A stretch of DNA of 64,000 bases from Luscinia megarhynchos (taxonomy: Eukaryota; Chordata; Aves; Passeriformes; Turdidae), in the NCBI GenBank assembly GCA_034336665.1, contig CM067566.1, positions 26,814,330 to 26,878,329 of the forward strand, in the 5' to 3' direction. Every line of letters starts with the position of its first letter. Position 1 is the first letter of the stretch. Under the pieces are notes generated by a model. That model had not been told where the DNA came from and ran no database searches. It saw only the letters and a program-made list of their open reading frames with translations. The translations under genes were made by a program, and so were the position numbers. Shown here one piece after another: positions 12,901 to 26,959 of this stretch.

Positions 12901-15679
12901 CATCTTGGCCAACTCAACTAGTCATTGTTCACACCACTTATGTTTCACTCATTTTTACTGCACTCCTCCAGTGTCTCTGGATAGCAGGGCCAGTTGGGCA
13001 GAAACATATCTGCTACCCTTCCTAGTCATCTTTACCTGTTCTCACTTCAGAGGGTGAAGGGCATCATTTTCCCAGGCCAGTTGTCTTCATCCCATAGCCC
13101 ACAACTGACAACTTCTCACCTTACCAGGAGAGAAAAGGGAATGTTCAAGCACTAATTCAAACTCCGTTATCTCCCTGCAAATGTGAGTTGGGTTTTTGCA
13201 AAACTTCTCTTCTCTTATGTACCCTTGTAAAATCTTGAAACTTTCATCAAAATAAATCAAAATTACCACTAAGAGTAAAAACACAACAGGAACTCTTGAC
13301 TTAGAAAAATAGAAACAAAACCAGATGATCAGATAAATGCAAGCTAATAGCAGCAGAAGGAGAAGAAATTGTGTTTTACCTAATGAGGAATGCAGTGTTT
13401 GGAGATACCTTAAACTGCCTACAAACACATCATTCCCTTTAAGGGTGGATTCATGGACCATCAATGGCTGATTAAAAAAAAGATCCTCTTTCTTTGAACA
13501 AACTAACCAAATGGTTTGAAAAGGGGCTGTAGCAGAGCCTCTAAACCATGAAGCAGAAAAGGACACAGGATTCCTTTGTTCTTTGTGGAAAGTTCCTGCT
13601 GGCTCTTTCCTCCACCATCTCAGGATCTTGCTTGAGATGGCCTGGAATGCTATGACCTTCCCCAGCACTTCTGTCCAACATATCCCTCCATTATAGAATG
13701 AATTCCCTGTCACACAACTATGTTTGAATGAACTTGTGAATTATGTTCCCTGTGATTATTTTCGGGAATCCAGAAACTAGGATGTTTTCCCGAAGTCAAA
13801 GCAGAGAAAAGTGCTTATCTTTAGAACAGAGGCCATAATTATTCAAGGTGATGGTGCTACCAGGTGCCCCCCTCTCTCTTTTTGGAATGGTAGCTTTTTA
13901 TGTTTTAGGACTGATTTAAGCTCATAATCCTAACTCTTTTTTTTTAAGGAGGGAAATGCTATTATATGTCTATCAGCACAATTAGCTTGATATGATGCTG
14001 GTGAAATGACAACATTTCTGTTAATTTCAAGGAACAGAAGCTGACTTTCTTATTATCCTTGTTTGCTTTCATTATGATGGGAAGAAACCTGTTTAAATGA
14101 TACACTACCTAATGGATGAGCAGGAGGTTATAGAAAAGTAAGCAGTAGGAATAATGGTTGTGATGGTAGCAATCAGAAGCCAATAAAACACATCAGATCC
14201 CGACCTCAATTAACACCAACATGCTCTCCCATTTTAGTAGTAATATCAGGTGACTACTACAACATAGTTAAAACCCAGAGCTCTGTTTTCAAGGGATGCT
14301 GGTGACAGTTCTGTTTTCAAAACAAACAATTAGAGGCCACAAATCAGGATACCAAGTTGAAACGAGGTCTCCTGAGGATCTCATGATCCTGAGCTTGAGC
14401 TGTCAGATAAACACAGTACTGCTACAGAAAGTGTCACATTGCTTTTCTCATTCCAGATGATAAACAGGTGTAACCTGCAATTTTAAAATCCTGCCAGGAG
14501 TGGAGCAAACATCTACAGCTGGGATACACAGGCATTCTCCCAGTTTATAAAGGCAGATAATATGAGATACTCTCTGAGCAGCAGGCTTAACCTTTGAGGT
14601 TAGAAAGTTCAAACCAATTTGTTGAGAAAAGCTAAAGGCTTATATTAACAAGTTATGGGAAAGGTCTGGACAAGGAGAGGAACCTGAACTAACAGTGATA
14701 TGGAAACTCCTAGAATCAAGACCAGTATTCAGGTGAACTGACTTTTTATTCTTTTCTGAAGGAACATTTTGTGGGCAAATCTTCCACTCCTGCTCATAGC
14801 TGAATTCTTTGATACCATTATAGCATGTGTAAACCAGGATCCCTTCAGATGATGCCAGACAAAACGAGTGAGATTGAGAAACACAACTGACATTTCCCAG
14901 CCACTTAAGGGCATTCAGGCTCCAAATCAGATCAGAAATTATTCAAAGCAACCTCCTCTCCTCACATACAGTTTGGTCACTGAGTCCTTGGCACCAGCTC
15001 ATGAATCATGCTACAGAGTTCCACTGATGCTAATGCTGACATAGTTTATAGACAATCCCTGTTGGTTGACAAATCCAAGAGTATTTATTTACGAGAAACT
15101 ATCCAGGTACAATGGCAAAAAAAAAGAAGATATATTCTCCAGGATGACAAAAGGCTCACCCACCTTCCCAATAGACTAAATTTGAGCCTGCACCTTTTTT
15201 TATGCCTCACCAGAATTTGTAAGGGAGGATATTCCCCACACAATTTTTGCTAACATGCCTATCCTTCCTAGAATAATATCTATCTGGACAAAAGGCTCCC
15301 AGAAAAATCTGGAGCCAAATAAACCAGGCATGTCTTTTCTATGGATCATAACTGCATGTGGAAACCCTGGCACTTCTGAGGATCCAGACACATTTTCTGA
15401 ACTTTCCAAAGAGCCACATGTGAAATTACATGTACTGGTCTCCTCCCAGTACCTGAAAGGCAATAGGGTCTGTGTAATGGGATAATGTATGTGAGGATGT
15501 AACTGTGGTTCTGGCTGGGCTGGCTGCTGCTTTCTACATTGACTGCAGCAGAAAGCTCACAAAAGTTGGTGCAGAGTCCAAACTTTCCAGGCAGAAAATC
15601 CAAGAATGAAGAATCATTAGTGAGGGTGAGTAATGAATAATCCAGCATTAATTGCTAAAATGTTACAGTCGTCCATGGA
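9919..15679. other. Intergenic DNA, no gene recognised; one 208-codon frame
   Basis: The only notable frame runs on the minus strand at 13087-13713 (208 codons) with two leucine-rich hydrophobic stretches. I recognise no family; it has no splice partners and is probably chance. The block near 14400-14470 holds a dense GATA/E-box/FOX-like motif cluster (see findings). Confidence -1.
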
Positions 15680-15807
15680 TGGAAAGAGCAGTTTGCCCCC
15701 AGGCCCTCTGGTGTGACTCTTTGGGATGGTTCTACACATGGCCAGAATCTGGACTCAATGATCCTTGTGGGTCCCTTCCAACTCAGCATATTCTGAGATT
15801 CTGTGAT
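15680..15807 (+). mobile_element. CR1 LINE 3' terminal fragment
   Basis: GGACTCAATGATCCTTGTGG, GTCCCTTCCAACTCAGCATA and TTCTGAGATTCTGTGATA mark the CR1 3' end. 5' truncated and diverged. Confidence -1.
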
Positions 15808-16112
15808 AGAGACATTTTAGACTTGTGAATAGCTGTGCACCTCCTTCCTGAGGACATCCCACTTATTTCCCAGTTATTCCTGCTGTAGATATTCAGGCAT
15901 ATGTAAGCATATTTCCTGTTGTGTGGATTGAGGCATCTAGCTCTTTTTTAGGTTTTAGTATTGAATCCTCTCTAAATGAAAGGATCATCTCTTTGACTCA
16001 ATATATCACCTGGACAGGAGCAACAGAAACTTAAAGAGTCAGGTGTCATCTATAGATTGATCCTTTAACCTTGCTGTTTGACATCTATTAATAATAGCTA
16101 GAGCCTTTATTT

Positions 16113-16140
16113 CTTATATATCTTATATATCTTATATATC
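16113..16140. repeat. Short 9-bp tandem repeat (CTTATATAT x3)
   Basis: Three adjacent copies of CTTATATAT in intergenic DNA. Confidence -1.
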
Positions 16141-16561
16141 TTTCTATATTGAATAGAAAATGTAAGAGATCAGAGTCCTGTGGTAGCCCCCAGATGTTCT
16201 CATAGGGCTGAGGACAAACTACCTCAAAATATTTTCTTGGCTTTCTGGGGTTTAAAGGATTGAAGTGACTCTGGTCTTTCCAAAAGTTGTAGCTACAGTC
16301 CACTAAGATGCAAGGTCCCCTCTGTATGATCTTTGAAAAGTCAATGAAACTGGGAGATGCCTCTCTCTAACAACTGGAGAAAGCAAATGCTGCACACACA
16401 GTTTGACATTTTTGACACACTTTGGTCAAAAAGATCAAAAATGAAAATCCCGGACACTGCAGACAGTCAGTCTTGCTTTGAGCCCTGGGAAGATTTTGAA
16501 ACAAGTACTCTTGGAAGACATTTTTTGGCATATATGGAAATGAAGGTGACTGATATCAGTT

Positions 16562-16880
16562 AGCATGGATTTAAGAGTGGTAAGTCATGCCTGATCAACC
16601 TTAATGTCTCCTGTGATAAAATAACTGGCTTTGCAGGTGCCTTTGGTGAGGCTTTTGAGGCTGCCACTTACAATGATCTTGTATCTCATGTTAGAGTTCT
16701 ACAGTCTGGATGAGTGAATAGCTAGAGGGCTGAAAAATTGGTTGGATAATCTGGCTTTAAGGGTTAATGTGTCATCCTTCACCTAGATGCTGGCAACAAG
16801 TGGGGTACCACAGGTGTCCTTGCAAACTCTTGTGTTTAACATCTTTATCAATGTCTCAAAGAGGGTGGTGAAGTCCACAT
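16562..16880 (+). mobile_element. CR1 LINE ORF2 (reverse transcriptase region) fragment, decayed
   Basis: Starts AGCATGGATTTAAGAGTGGT and follows the CR1 polymerase region through GCTTTTGAGGCTGCC, GGATGAGTGAATAGCTAG and TTTAACATCTTTATCAATG. These parallel the part coding for the catalytic palm of reverse transcriptase. Frames are broken by stops and indels, so it is dead. Confidence -1.
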
Positions 16881-19800
16881 TCATCTAATCTCAGAGCTGG
16901 CCATGCTTCAGCAGGAGGTAGAGGAGACACCTTCTGTAGTGCCTTCAAACCTCAATTATCCAAGATCCTGTGAGAAGACACTAAATGCAATTCATGCTGT
17001 TCTTTCAGAGAGTATTAACATTTGAAATGTAGCATGCATCAGCATTCTTTGCACTTGAGCACAGTGCCTGCTGCAGGCAATTTCCCTTTCTGTTTTCCCA
17101 TGTCGTGGGTATGTCCACCACAGAAGACCATGATGGGTCAAATGGCATTGTTGCTTACAGCTCACATGCTGAAGCTGTGGTTTGGTTTTCTCTCTGTTTT
17201 TACTCACACAGTGAATTTCAGCATTCGGCTCTCACTTCACATATTCTAGCTGTCACTGTCACTATGGTTTCAAATCAGTACACTTAAAGGTTAAAAAGAG
17301 AAGCAATATCCCAGCACTAATGAGTCAAATACTATAGCTGAAAAGGGCTGTGTGTCCTGAAATAGATTGGAGAGGATCAGTGCTGGAACCAAGTTTCCGT
17401 GTGAACCTCTGACTTTTATAAATACCAGAGACTCTTTCCTTTCAGATCCCAAGTTTACCTTCCTCATCTGGCTTGTTGCTTCCTTTAGCTGCACTGGGAG
17501 GGGACTGCTGTTTTGTAGGGAGAAGCCTGGGTTATTGTTGTCTAATTGGCCTTGTTTTTTTCCACAGACACTGTCCCATGGGCTTCAGAAACTGTGAGGC
17601 CAGTGAAAGGTGATTTTTCTATGCACAATTCTTGCCAAGACAGCAACACTTATAGTATTGGCTGGTTTAAAATCCAAGGTGCAACACCCTTGGGTTTCAA
17701 TGAGGACAAAGTTTCACACAGTTCTTTCTGCAGGATGATGTTCCTCACAGGGAGGAGATTTATATGAGGGCAAAAATCCTGTGAGCTTCAGAGAAAACTG
17801 GTTCCCTGCACTCTATAAAATGTATTTTGTCATTGTGGTATAATATGTATGGCATGGAACTTTTTCCATAACATCACTCTGATGGTTCTTGCAGACCCTG
17901 GGCAGGAAATCACTCTAATATGATCACACTCTTTGCCTGTCCTGCCTTCCTGCCCCCTGCAGTAACTTTTTAGTCAACTAACTACTTGAATCTATTAATT
18001 TTACATTTTATTATTTTATATACTGTCTAGTGCTGGGGAAAGGCTTCAGGTGGAGTTTGTGACTTAATAGGCACTACAGAATCTGACAATGAGAGAGGAG
18101 CCACAGCTAGCTCAGCTTCCCTGATTCTAGGCTTAGAGGGCAGACCTATCTGCTTTCCCCTTTCATTTCAGTCTCAGGTAATATCAGCATATTCTTCCTC
18201 TAATGAGTTTTATTTTAACATGCCCTTGTCTGCAAGGGGTTAGTTGGGACATATCTTGAGTTTTCCCTACTGCTTTCCTAGCAGAACAGCAAATGTTTGC
18301 TCCCAGGGGCTGATCAGCTCCTGCTTTGACAATACCAATCACATCCTTGCTTGCATCTCCATCTATTCCCAGCAATAACTAAGGAAAGCTATGCCAGGTT
18401 TCTAAAGTTTTGCTCCAAAGAGAGCTGGGAGGATGACTGAAATGTTAAGGTGTCAGAGTGTATGTGAAACAAGGGAATAAGGAAAAAAAACCTATTTGAA
18501 TAGTTAACACCTAGGGTCTAATCCTAAAATTTTAAGGTAGAGTATTTTTAAGGGAGAGTAAAGTTAGTTGTGTCTGAAATTTCTCGTGGCTCCACCCCAG
18601 ATTCACAGTGATATTTGCAAAAAACTTGTTTACAAGCTCATAACTCTCTCATGGGAGAAGGCTTAGAGTGAGCCAGTGGCTTGCTGGAAAATGACACAGA
18701 TAGTAGTGAGGTGTCAGCTGAAACAGGCAGCTGGGTTTCCCAGAGGGCAGCTTTATCAGGCTGTCTATTCTGTTTCTTCCCTTCCCTTCCTTCCCTTCTT
18801 CAGCCTTATGGGAAAGGCTTGGAAGAAGCCAGACAGGTTACCTGAGGCCCCTCACCTGTCCTGCATGGCATAGTTTGCACAACCCCTGGATCAGATCTCT
18901 GAAGCACCTGCTGTGCATGGGCTGACAGGGCTGGAGCTGCACTGCCAGACACTTGGGGCTTGCCTGCACCAAACACCAAGCTGCAAGTCTGACAGGGTGG
19001 TTCTGCTCAGGGTCATATCCAGGGCAGTTGTTCATTTGTTTGCAGAGAGGCTGTGGGTGCATGAGTCCCACCAGCTGTGGGCACCCAGCTCAGTGCATCT
19101 AGATATGTTTTTGTCACCAAGGATTTTCCCAAGGGCAGAATATTGACTGTCTCTTAAAGGCTGATGCCACAGGGCAACATCCAAAGACACCAAAGTAAAC
19201 AGCCTTTGCATGTCATGGGCTTTCAGCAGCTGTTTAGAATTTTCATGCTTTGCCTCGAGGAAATTTTTCCTTGTAAAATTACTGACTACACAGGCATCCC
19301 AGTGGTATCAGTGAGCTTCCCCTCTCTGTGCCTTGCTGAGCATGGTCTCGTGTTGTGTTCAGTGAACTTTGAGCTAGAAGCATGGAGTGATAAGAAAAAT
19401 GTGATTTAGTTTTTCCTTTATGAATTACCAATTTACATTTCAGCTTTTGTTTTTTTCCATCTTGAAAAAAAATGGTAAACAGGTTGACTTCTTCACCAAG
19501 ATTGTGTGGCAAATACAGGATATATATATTTAGCCCCAGTCAGTCTGTTCAGAATGAGTAGGAAACCCATCAGTTCCTGAGGCTGTAATAGATTTCCTCT
19601 GCACAACATGTCAGCAGCCTGATGGAGCTGAGGATATTCTGCCTGTGTACTTGAAATGTCAGGAATGCAGTGTTTGTTTGCAGCAAAAAGGCTGAAAATC
19701 AGGGCCTAAAGTCTCTCACCCAGAGGTTACATCTCTTCAGCAAGCTGCTGAGAGAGACACAAGTACTTGGTGAAGCATCACTGAAATCAGACTGCAGGCT

Positions 19801-20939
19801 GCAGCCACCCATGTGAGGTGTCTGTGACAGTGTCTGGTCCACTGCCCTTCACCCTCTCTTTGGAGACACACATTTTCCAAGGGCTTGGAACCACTTAGAG
19901 CAATTTTAGCAGAATTTCTTTTACCAATGTATACAGTGCTCTTTGCAGAGCACTTCAGGTGTGTGCTGGAAAACACACATTTATCATCTTTTATGTGCAG
20001 CCCAAAAACTGTAACTCTTGCACAGAACTAGTGTCCATGACAATGTTTTAGTTAAAAACAAGAGCTTACAAGTTCACTTACAAAAGCTTCAGGGGGTCAT
20101 ATCACAATGCACAAAAGCACCCTACTAGGAACTTGAGCAGTCAATAGTGGAGGCCAAAGTAACAGTAAATCAGGAGGATAAGCACACAGAAAACTTCTCC
20201 CAACCACCCTGTCTCAGTTTCCCATGATTTGCAGCTCAGAGATTTCCTGAACATGTGATGTGATTTATGTATTTAGTACCTCTGAATGCTTTCTTCTTCC
20301 ATTAATTTGCTTAACAGTTTGCTCAACTGATGAAAATTTTTACAACCTGGAGAAAAGAATTTCACAAGTTTACTGAGCACAGATGAAAGCTATATTAATG
20401 TATTTGCTGCTGATGCTCACTAGTTCCTGTGCTGGAAGAGACAGAAGAACAGTTTTTCCCTACAACTCTATTTCTGTAAGACGCAACCAATGTGAGGAGT
20501 GAGCAAAGTATTATCTATTCTCTGTAACACAAGTTAAAGGAATGCAGAGAACTCTTGATGAAGACTTGTACACATCTGAAGGAATATCTCCAAGTTTACT
20601 TGAAGTTCCTTCAGGTACTGAAGAAAAAACAAGAACATAGTGAACAGAAGAAAATGTCTTTCTTGTAATTTCAGAAAATGCCCCAGATGGGAGCAGTGGG
20701 TGACTCTGGCTCATTTGCAGCTCACAGCCACAAAGACACACTGTGCCACATCTGAAAAAGGTTGCAGTGGTTTTTTTTTAGTTTCACAAGCAGTGTTAGC
20801 TGGAAGAAGGACTGAAGCTGTGTCTCTTGACTGCTGCCAGCACCCACAGCTTTCCCTCCTGCAGCTGCCACATCCCATTTTATAGCTGTGATGCTCAGTA
20901 AGCCATGTCCTGGGAGCTGAGTTCAAAACAACCTGAGAA
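16881..20939. other. Intergenic DNA, no gene seen
   Basis: Short open frames only (under 80 codons). No repeat family could be assigned. Confidence -1.
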
Positions 20940-21017
20940 AACCAACCAACCAACCAACCAACCAACCAACCAACCAACCAACCAACCAACCAACCAACCA
21001 ACCAACCAACCAACCAA
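20940..21017. repeat. CCAA tetranucleotide microsatellite
   Basis: About 19 near-perfect tandem units of CCAA (TTGG on the other strand) in intergenic DNA. It gives spurious open frames reading NQPT and GWLV repeats. Confidence -1.
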
Positions 21018-24000
21018 TTCACCCCATTTTTTTTTTTCAGTCAGCTCAGTCCTTTGCTGGCATAAAAAACCCTACAGAACAGTGGTAAAGGTCAACCCTA
21101 AGAGTCCTAAGGCAAAGGGAGGGAGTTTCTTCTGGTGAAGGAACTGCCCAGCTCTGGCACTTTATGTCAGAGTAAGTGTCAGAGAAATGCTGGGCTGAGC
21201 TATACTGAAAGTATATATATTGCAAGTACAGCTTTGTCTGAGATGTACCTTGCATTTTTTTACCATGATATTTAAGCTCTGATGAACTGTAATACGCCCA
21301 AACAGGAATATGCTCTTAAAAAGAAAAATATAAAAAAATGAAAATAATATAATGAAAAATAAAAAGCACTTCATCAATTCATATAAGAAAGTCACAGACA
21401 CTTATGTGGCAAAGAAGAAGAACTCTTCACCTTTGGCTAGTGAATTTTTGGAGTAAGTGACAAACATGCTTATGGCATGGTGATTTGAATAAACATATTT
21501 ACATGGATACATTTCTTTCCTTGAAAGCTATGTAGTGGTCAGGAATTTTAATGATGTTTAGGAGTCAGAAGGGGGGAAATTTTTTAAACACACAGCAATG
21601 ATTTTCTACAGTCTACTTTTGAAACTGTTAATTGAATGCAAAGATTTAAGACTGTGCGCAGATTTTGAAACCTTTTCTTCAATATGACATCTATCTCATC
21701 ATGCAAAGCCCAGTTTCAGCAGAACTATAAAGATTCCTCCTTATTTGATTTCAAAGCTGGCCCCACAACAGACTCAACAAACTATAGCTATTAAGGGACT
21801 CTACATGATACAATATTGATTTCTCTAATAGCTATATAATTATACTGAGAAGCAAATTGCTAATAAAACTCAATAATCCTCTTGAAAAATTAGCAACATT
21901 AGCCCAGGAGCAGGCTGGAAATTACTAAAGCCATTGTTCCAATAGCATTACCAAACAGACATTAATAATTGTATTGCTTTAGCTGCACACTCCCTGCTGT
22001 TTTAGTACTTAACTATACTGAAATGCTAAATAGTTGTTGCCAGTTTAAGAAGTTTATCAGACATTATAAAGATGTCTTTGTGATTGCAATACAAAACTAC
22101 ACATAAGTGCACCAAAAAAGTTCTGCTGGTGAAGTTATCTCCTAAGAGCTCCGTTTATGGGTATTACTCAGAGTTTAAAGAGAGCTTTTATACCCCTGAG
22201 TTTTAACTCAGTAAGCAACTGATAAGATAGGCCTGGCTTTCCCCCCGTGTGGCTGGCTCATGGTGGTAAATGGTGCTCCTGTTTGTGCTGCACTTCAGCC
22301 ACCCAGCCCCTGCCTCCTGCCTCTTATCCCTCCCTGCAGCCAGCCAGGAGCCAGCACAAACAGCCTGGGAGCAGGGCGACACTGCACACAGGAGTCCAGC
22401 CCAGCCCCTGGAAACCTTTCACCAAAGCTTTCCAAAAATAGCAGCGCTGAGAAGAAGCCAGCAAAGTGGGGTCTTGACATTGAGTGATGGTGGGCAGCGG
22501 CGAGCTGCGTCCGTCACGCGAATGCTCGTGGAGACCTGCTTGGAACCCTGCCAGGCAGATGTCACCTCCTCACCAGCAGGCCCTAGTCACAGCTTTGGGG
22601 AGAAGCAGACAGGAATACACCGATTGAAAGGGAAATGCTGGGGCTAGCTGGCTGTAAAATCCTGAGCAACACGATGAAAGTGAGTAGGGAAAACTTGATC
22701 AATGTGCTGGGAAATAGCCATCAGGTGAAAATCTGCATGCAAAGAGCTCTTGCTGCAGAATGTTGCAGATGTTAAGGGTTACACATGAGTTCAAGAAGTG
22801 GAAAATACAGCAAAGAATATTGAACACAAGGGTCCATTGCTGGTTCAGATGGCTTGCCCAACTGATCAGCTCTTAAACCATAGCCTCAACATGGTGAACA
22901 AGTCTACAAATCTACAAGTGAAACCCTATAAAACTTCAGGGATTATCCTTCCCAGGAATAAAGGGGCCTTACTTCTGCATGAAATATGCACTATAAAGTG
23001 GCCTCTACGTAACTAGCAGCAGTGCTGGTCTTCCAATCAAACAGTGCAACCTGAAGGTCTCTAGCAAGCAAAACCCCTTTGTTCTTCCTCGGTTCCTGGT
23101 GCTAAAGCACAACTCTCCAGGATCTATGCATATTTGAAAAGGATGTACACAATTATTAAAACTTCCTTTCAGTCTTTGGCTCCTCTCCCCTGCTCCGTGC
23201 ATTGCAGCACTGCCAAGTCTAGGCAGAGTGTCAGTCCCAAAACCAAGGCCACTGCTGCCTGCTGCAGAGTTAACCAGGGTCTGGTACATTGGGAAAGTGT
23301 GGTGGAAAACAACCTTCAGCCTCAAGTGAGTCTGATAGAGGTGAAACATACAGAGAACATTTGCTGCTGCAGTACATGACACAACAGGGGAGTGGAATAC
23401 AGCAAGAAGTGCAAGAAACTCCAGCAACCAGACAAAAGTGGCTATTCCCAAATGTGGAGAGGCTGCAGCTGAAGGTGTGACTTCAGCACATACAGAGGTT
23501 GCCCTGAGGCTGACTTCCTGCTAGTGAGCCTGGTGCCAGCAGCACAGACTTTCTGTGTGCCCCACTGTCATGGGGCCATCACTGCAATGGGTGATGCTGG
23601 GCCAAGCAGAGCCCAGGCTGCCAAACCCTCACTGGTGCTGCTGCTTGTCTGGGCAGGATGAATGAAAAATACCTTATGTCTCTTAACAATTAATGGTAGT
23701 CATGCTTCTGACTGTAGTGTGAAAACAGAACAAGAGAAATAAAACTGAACTCTCCTTGTGAAACATTGCTAATCATGCCACTTAACATGACTATACTGAA
23801 AGAGAGAGCAGCATGGAGCCCAGGAAAACAGCTTTGTAGGGTGTTGAGCAGATTCAGCTCTCCTTGGGAAAGATAATTGAACTTAATTTCATATGTTCCA
23901 CCATTTTGAGAAAGTCTCTTTTTTTGTCCAGAACCTAGGAAAGCACATAGTACTGCCATTTTACCTGGCATGAGAGGCTGTGTCTGACATTACAGCTGAG

Positions 24001-26639
24001 TCTGGAAATTGAATTCATTTCCCCGCCACTCCACCCCAAAACTTACAGAGCAGTCATCATTCACCATAACATGTCATCCTAACAAGCTGCAGGGCAGAGA
24101 TACTTCACATCTGAACCAACTGGAGGCAGCCAGTGAACAATGTCTAGGTAACCAGAACACCCTTCATCATTAATCTGATATGTTTAACAGCTAATTAAAC
24201 CTGTGTAGGGATTAGGCTTTACATTGTACAGTTTTATGGCAACAAAACCTGAGCTTCCTAAGATTACATTGAGCAGCTCCTTATCTCTGATGCCGAGATG
24301 TTTATCAGCACCATATGTTACAAGCTCCTGCTATGTCTCCCAATGACCTTCTGGGACTTAATCAGCCTGGATGTCAGGGGTTGAGGAGCTGAGGACATAT
24401 ATTACAACACAGAAAGCAACACTCAGCCAGGCAGAATAAAAATACAGGGCTGGAGTCCAAAGAAAAGGTCTTTGTTGGTTAACTTCTGTCCCTAATAAAT
24501 TTGTCAATTAGAAAGAACAAACGTTAACTTTGTTTTCCTTGCCCTTGCTGTTGCTCTGTGAGGTCCCATGCTGCGAGGTAACACAGGGTGTGTGCTCAAG
24601 TATCAGTGATGAGGGGAAACCTCAGATGATTCATGGTTTGGGAATGTTTCACATAAAAATAGCAAATTCCAGCTTTATATCTGGAGGCTATCCATGCTAC
24701 CCAGTTATGTTTTCCAGCCTTGGAACCATAAAAAAAAGATGCCATGAAGAGGAAATTTTTGTCCCCAATGTCAGCAGCTCTGTGATTGTAGTGATTTTAG
24801 TCACACACTGCTTTTAGAATTAATAAGCACTCTGTCCCAAAAGTATCCAGGCATGGTCTTTCAGGATGACCACATCAGAAGACATGCAGTATCATCCTAA
24901 CACTTTTATTCTCATGTGAAATGCACTTGTTTGCAACTGGAGATGCATTAATAAGAACAACTTGGGCAAGGACTGGATTCGCCAAGACATTTCCATGCAA
25001 ATGACGAGATACATTTTACAATATCTCTTGCAGGAAGAAGGACCTATCTACCATTCTTGAACACCCCTGCATTCTTCAGGTAGGCTGTGTTTACATTGAT
25101 AAGAGCTGACATCAGCCATCTCCAAGCCCAGAAACTGCCTCTTTCTGGCATGGCTGTGCTTGATTCCCCACATCCCAACCCATCAGCAATTACTGTTCAC
25201 TCTGTCAGCTCCTCTGAACAAGACCAGTCAATCCCATCACTGCTCCTCCTCACTCCAACCCAGCTGCTCACACTGATAATTTCATAGGTGTCCCTTCTAT
25301 TTATTGTAGCTCATTTGGCTCAGATCCAGGCTGAATTTCATGGATAAGGATGCTGATCCAAACATTGACGCTTTGCTTCATGGCTGCAGGATAGAGATAA
25401 AGCTGGGACTGGTTTGCAAGGCATTTGCAAATCTGTGCATTATGTGTCTGTTGTTTCATTGCAAATATCCTTTCTGAAATTTAAAGTGTCTCAAAGACAG
25501 ATGTGGCATGACTAGGGTTTAGCTGAATGTGCTCTATTCAGACTATAACAAAAAGTCCAGGTGTTTCAAAGGCCATGGTTTAAGAAAAGAATTGTATCAC
25601 TGGATGCTAAATATATGAACACATTTATAGAACCTTTGCTCGCTTCTGACAGTGAATATATGGTTTGGGTTGATTTTTTTTAGAAACTAATTTCCTCTCC
25701 TAAAGCAGGTGTGTGCTAGTAGCCACATTTTCCAGGCATATTTAAAACTATTTGGACCCAGAAGAGAGTTTAGTTGGCCGACGAGGATTGTAAGTGTGAA
25801 CTTCGTAACTGACATGGCCATGTCTTGAAGCTTCATTAGTCTGCATTGTGGTGGGAGGCTTTTTTACAGGCACACAGGGAAGCATCTGACTGTGTGCATG
25901 TGGCACATATCGTGTGTTACACCAAGCTGGACAGGGAGAAAAACTACACAACGAAATGTCTAAACTGAACATCCCAAACCTTGAGGAAAGCAGGTCTAGG
26001 GCAGATGGATATCAATGACATCTCCATCTCCACCTCAGTGTCAGGACTCTCCAACATATGGCTCATCAAGGTCCTGTCAGTGTCAGTATTTCATGTCCAT
26101 TGTGTAATAAGACATAGAAGAGAACTTTCATTAAAGATATTGAAAAACATTGCAGAAGGGGGATGTTGAAGGACGTAGCATTGTCTGTTTAGCACACTCT
26201 GCTGGCTTGACTCTTGCCTGGGAAGCAAGACAAATGTCAAATATATATGGGAAAACAAAAGTCCTTCCTAGAAGCCCTTATCCATGATCTAGGAAGTCTC
26301 TCCCTTTTTTTCTACCTGACCTCCCTGCTCCTGATTCCCTGGCTGTAAAATGCTTTAGATTTAGGGGGAGTCAAAAATTGGACAAGAGAGTGAAAAGGCA
26401 GGAGCTTTAAGTACAGATTTAAAATAAAGGAAGAATTCACTGCACAAGAGCAGGGACAACATTTAGTCTGTGAGACTAAAACTGGAGAAACAAAATTGGG
26501 ATAAGATGAAAAGGTTTTAAGGGAAAATGCCCCTCCCCAAGCAAAAGCCACAATACAATTAGATCAACCATCCCCAAATTAGCATAATAAACTCTTTCAG
26601 AGGAGATTCAGCTTGTACAAGCAGTCTCTTCATCTGGCC
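21018..26639. other. Intergenic DNA downstream of KDR, no gene seen
   Basis: Includes an AT-rich, repeat-free block at 21560-22240 and a small CpG cluster near 22497-22530. Open frames up to 148 codons (23005-23451, minus) show no recognisable protein features. Confidence -1.
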
Positions 26640-26654
26640 ATTTCTCTAAAGGTA

Positions 26655-26660
26655 TTTATT
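26655..26660 (-). terminator. Candidate KDR polyadenylation signal AATAAA
   Basis: TTTATT on the plus strand, AATAAA on the gene strand, about 1.55 kb past the stop codon. Another AATAAA lies at 26954-26959. Either could be used; transcript data are needed to choose. Confidence -1.
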
Positions 26661-26953
26661 GCCAACTGCTAAAAATCACTGAAATTTCTTTACTACACAT
26701 GCCTACTACACAGATTTGTAGACTTGAAACAAGTAGTACTTTAGAATCTTCCCTATCAACAGAAAGAATGTAACAAAAGAAAACAAATCTACTTGTAGTC
26801 CCCAGCTCTAAATTTCCAGTCCCTTTTAATAAAGTGAAAAGTTTTAGCTATTAAAATATGTTGTCGCCTTTGCAATGCTACAGAACACTGATACAAAATG
26901 TGAATAGCAAAACATCTGTCATAGAATATATATTTATATTTTAATATATTACA

Positions 26954-26959
26954 TTTATT
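26954..26959 (-). terminator. Alternative KDR polyadenylation signal AATAAA
   Basis: AATAAA on the minus strand within an AT-rich stretch about 1.25 kb past the KDR stop codon. Confidence -1.

Noticed and set aside
13087..13713. 208-codon minus-strand open frame with hydrophobic segments
   Set aside because: No recognisable family, no splice context, low-complexity leucine run; likely a chance frame in intergenic DNA.
20711..21138. GWLV and NQPT repeat peptides
   Set aside because: Translation of the CCAA microsatellite.
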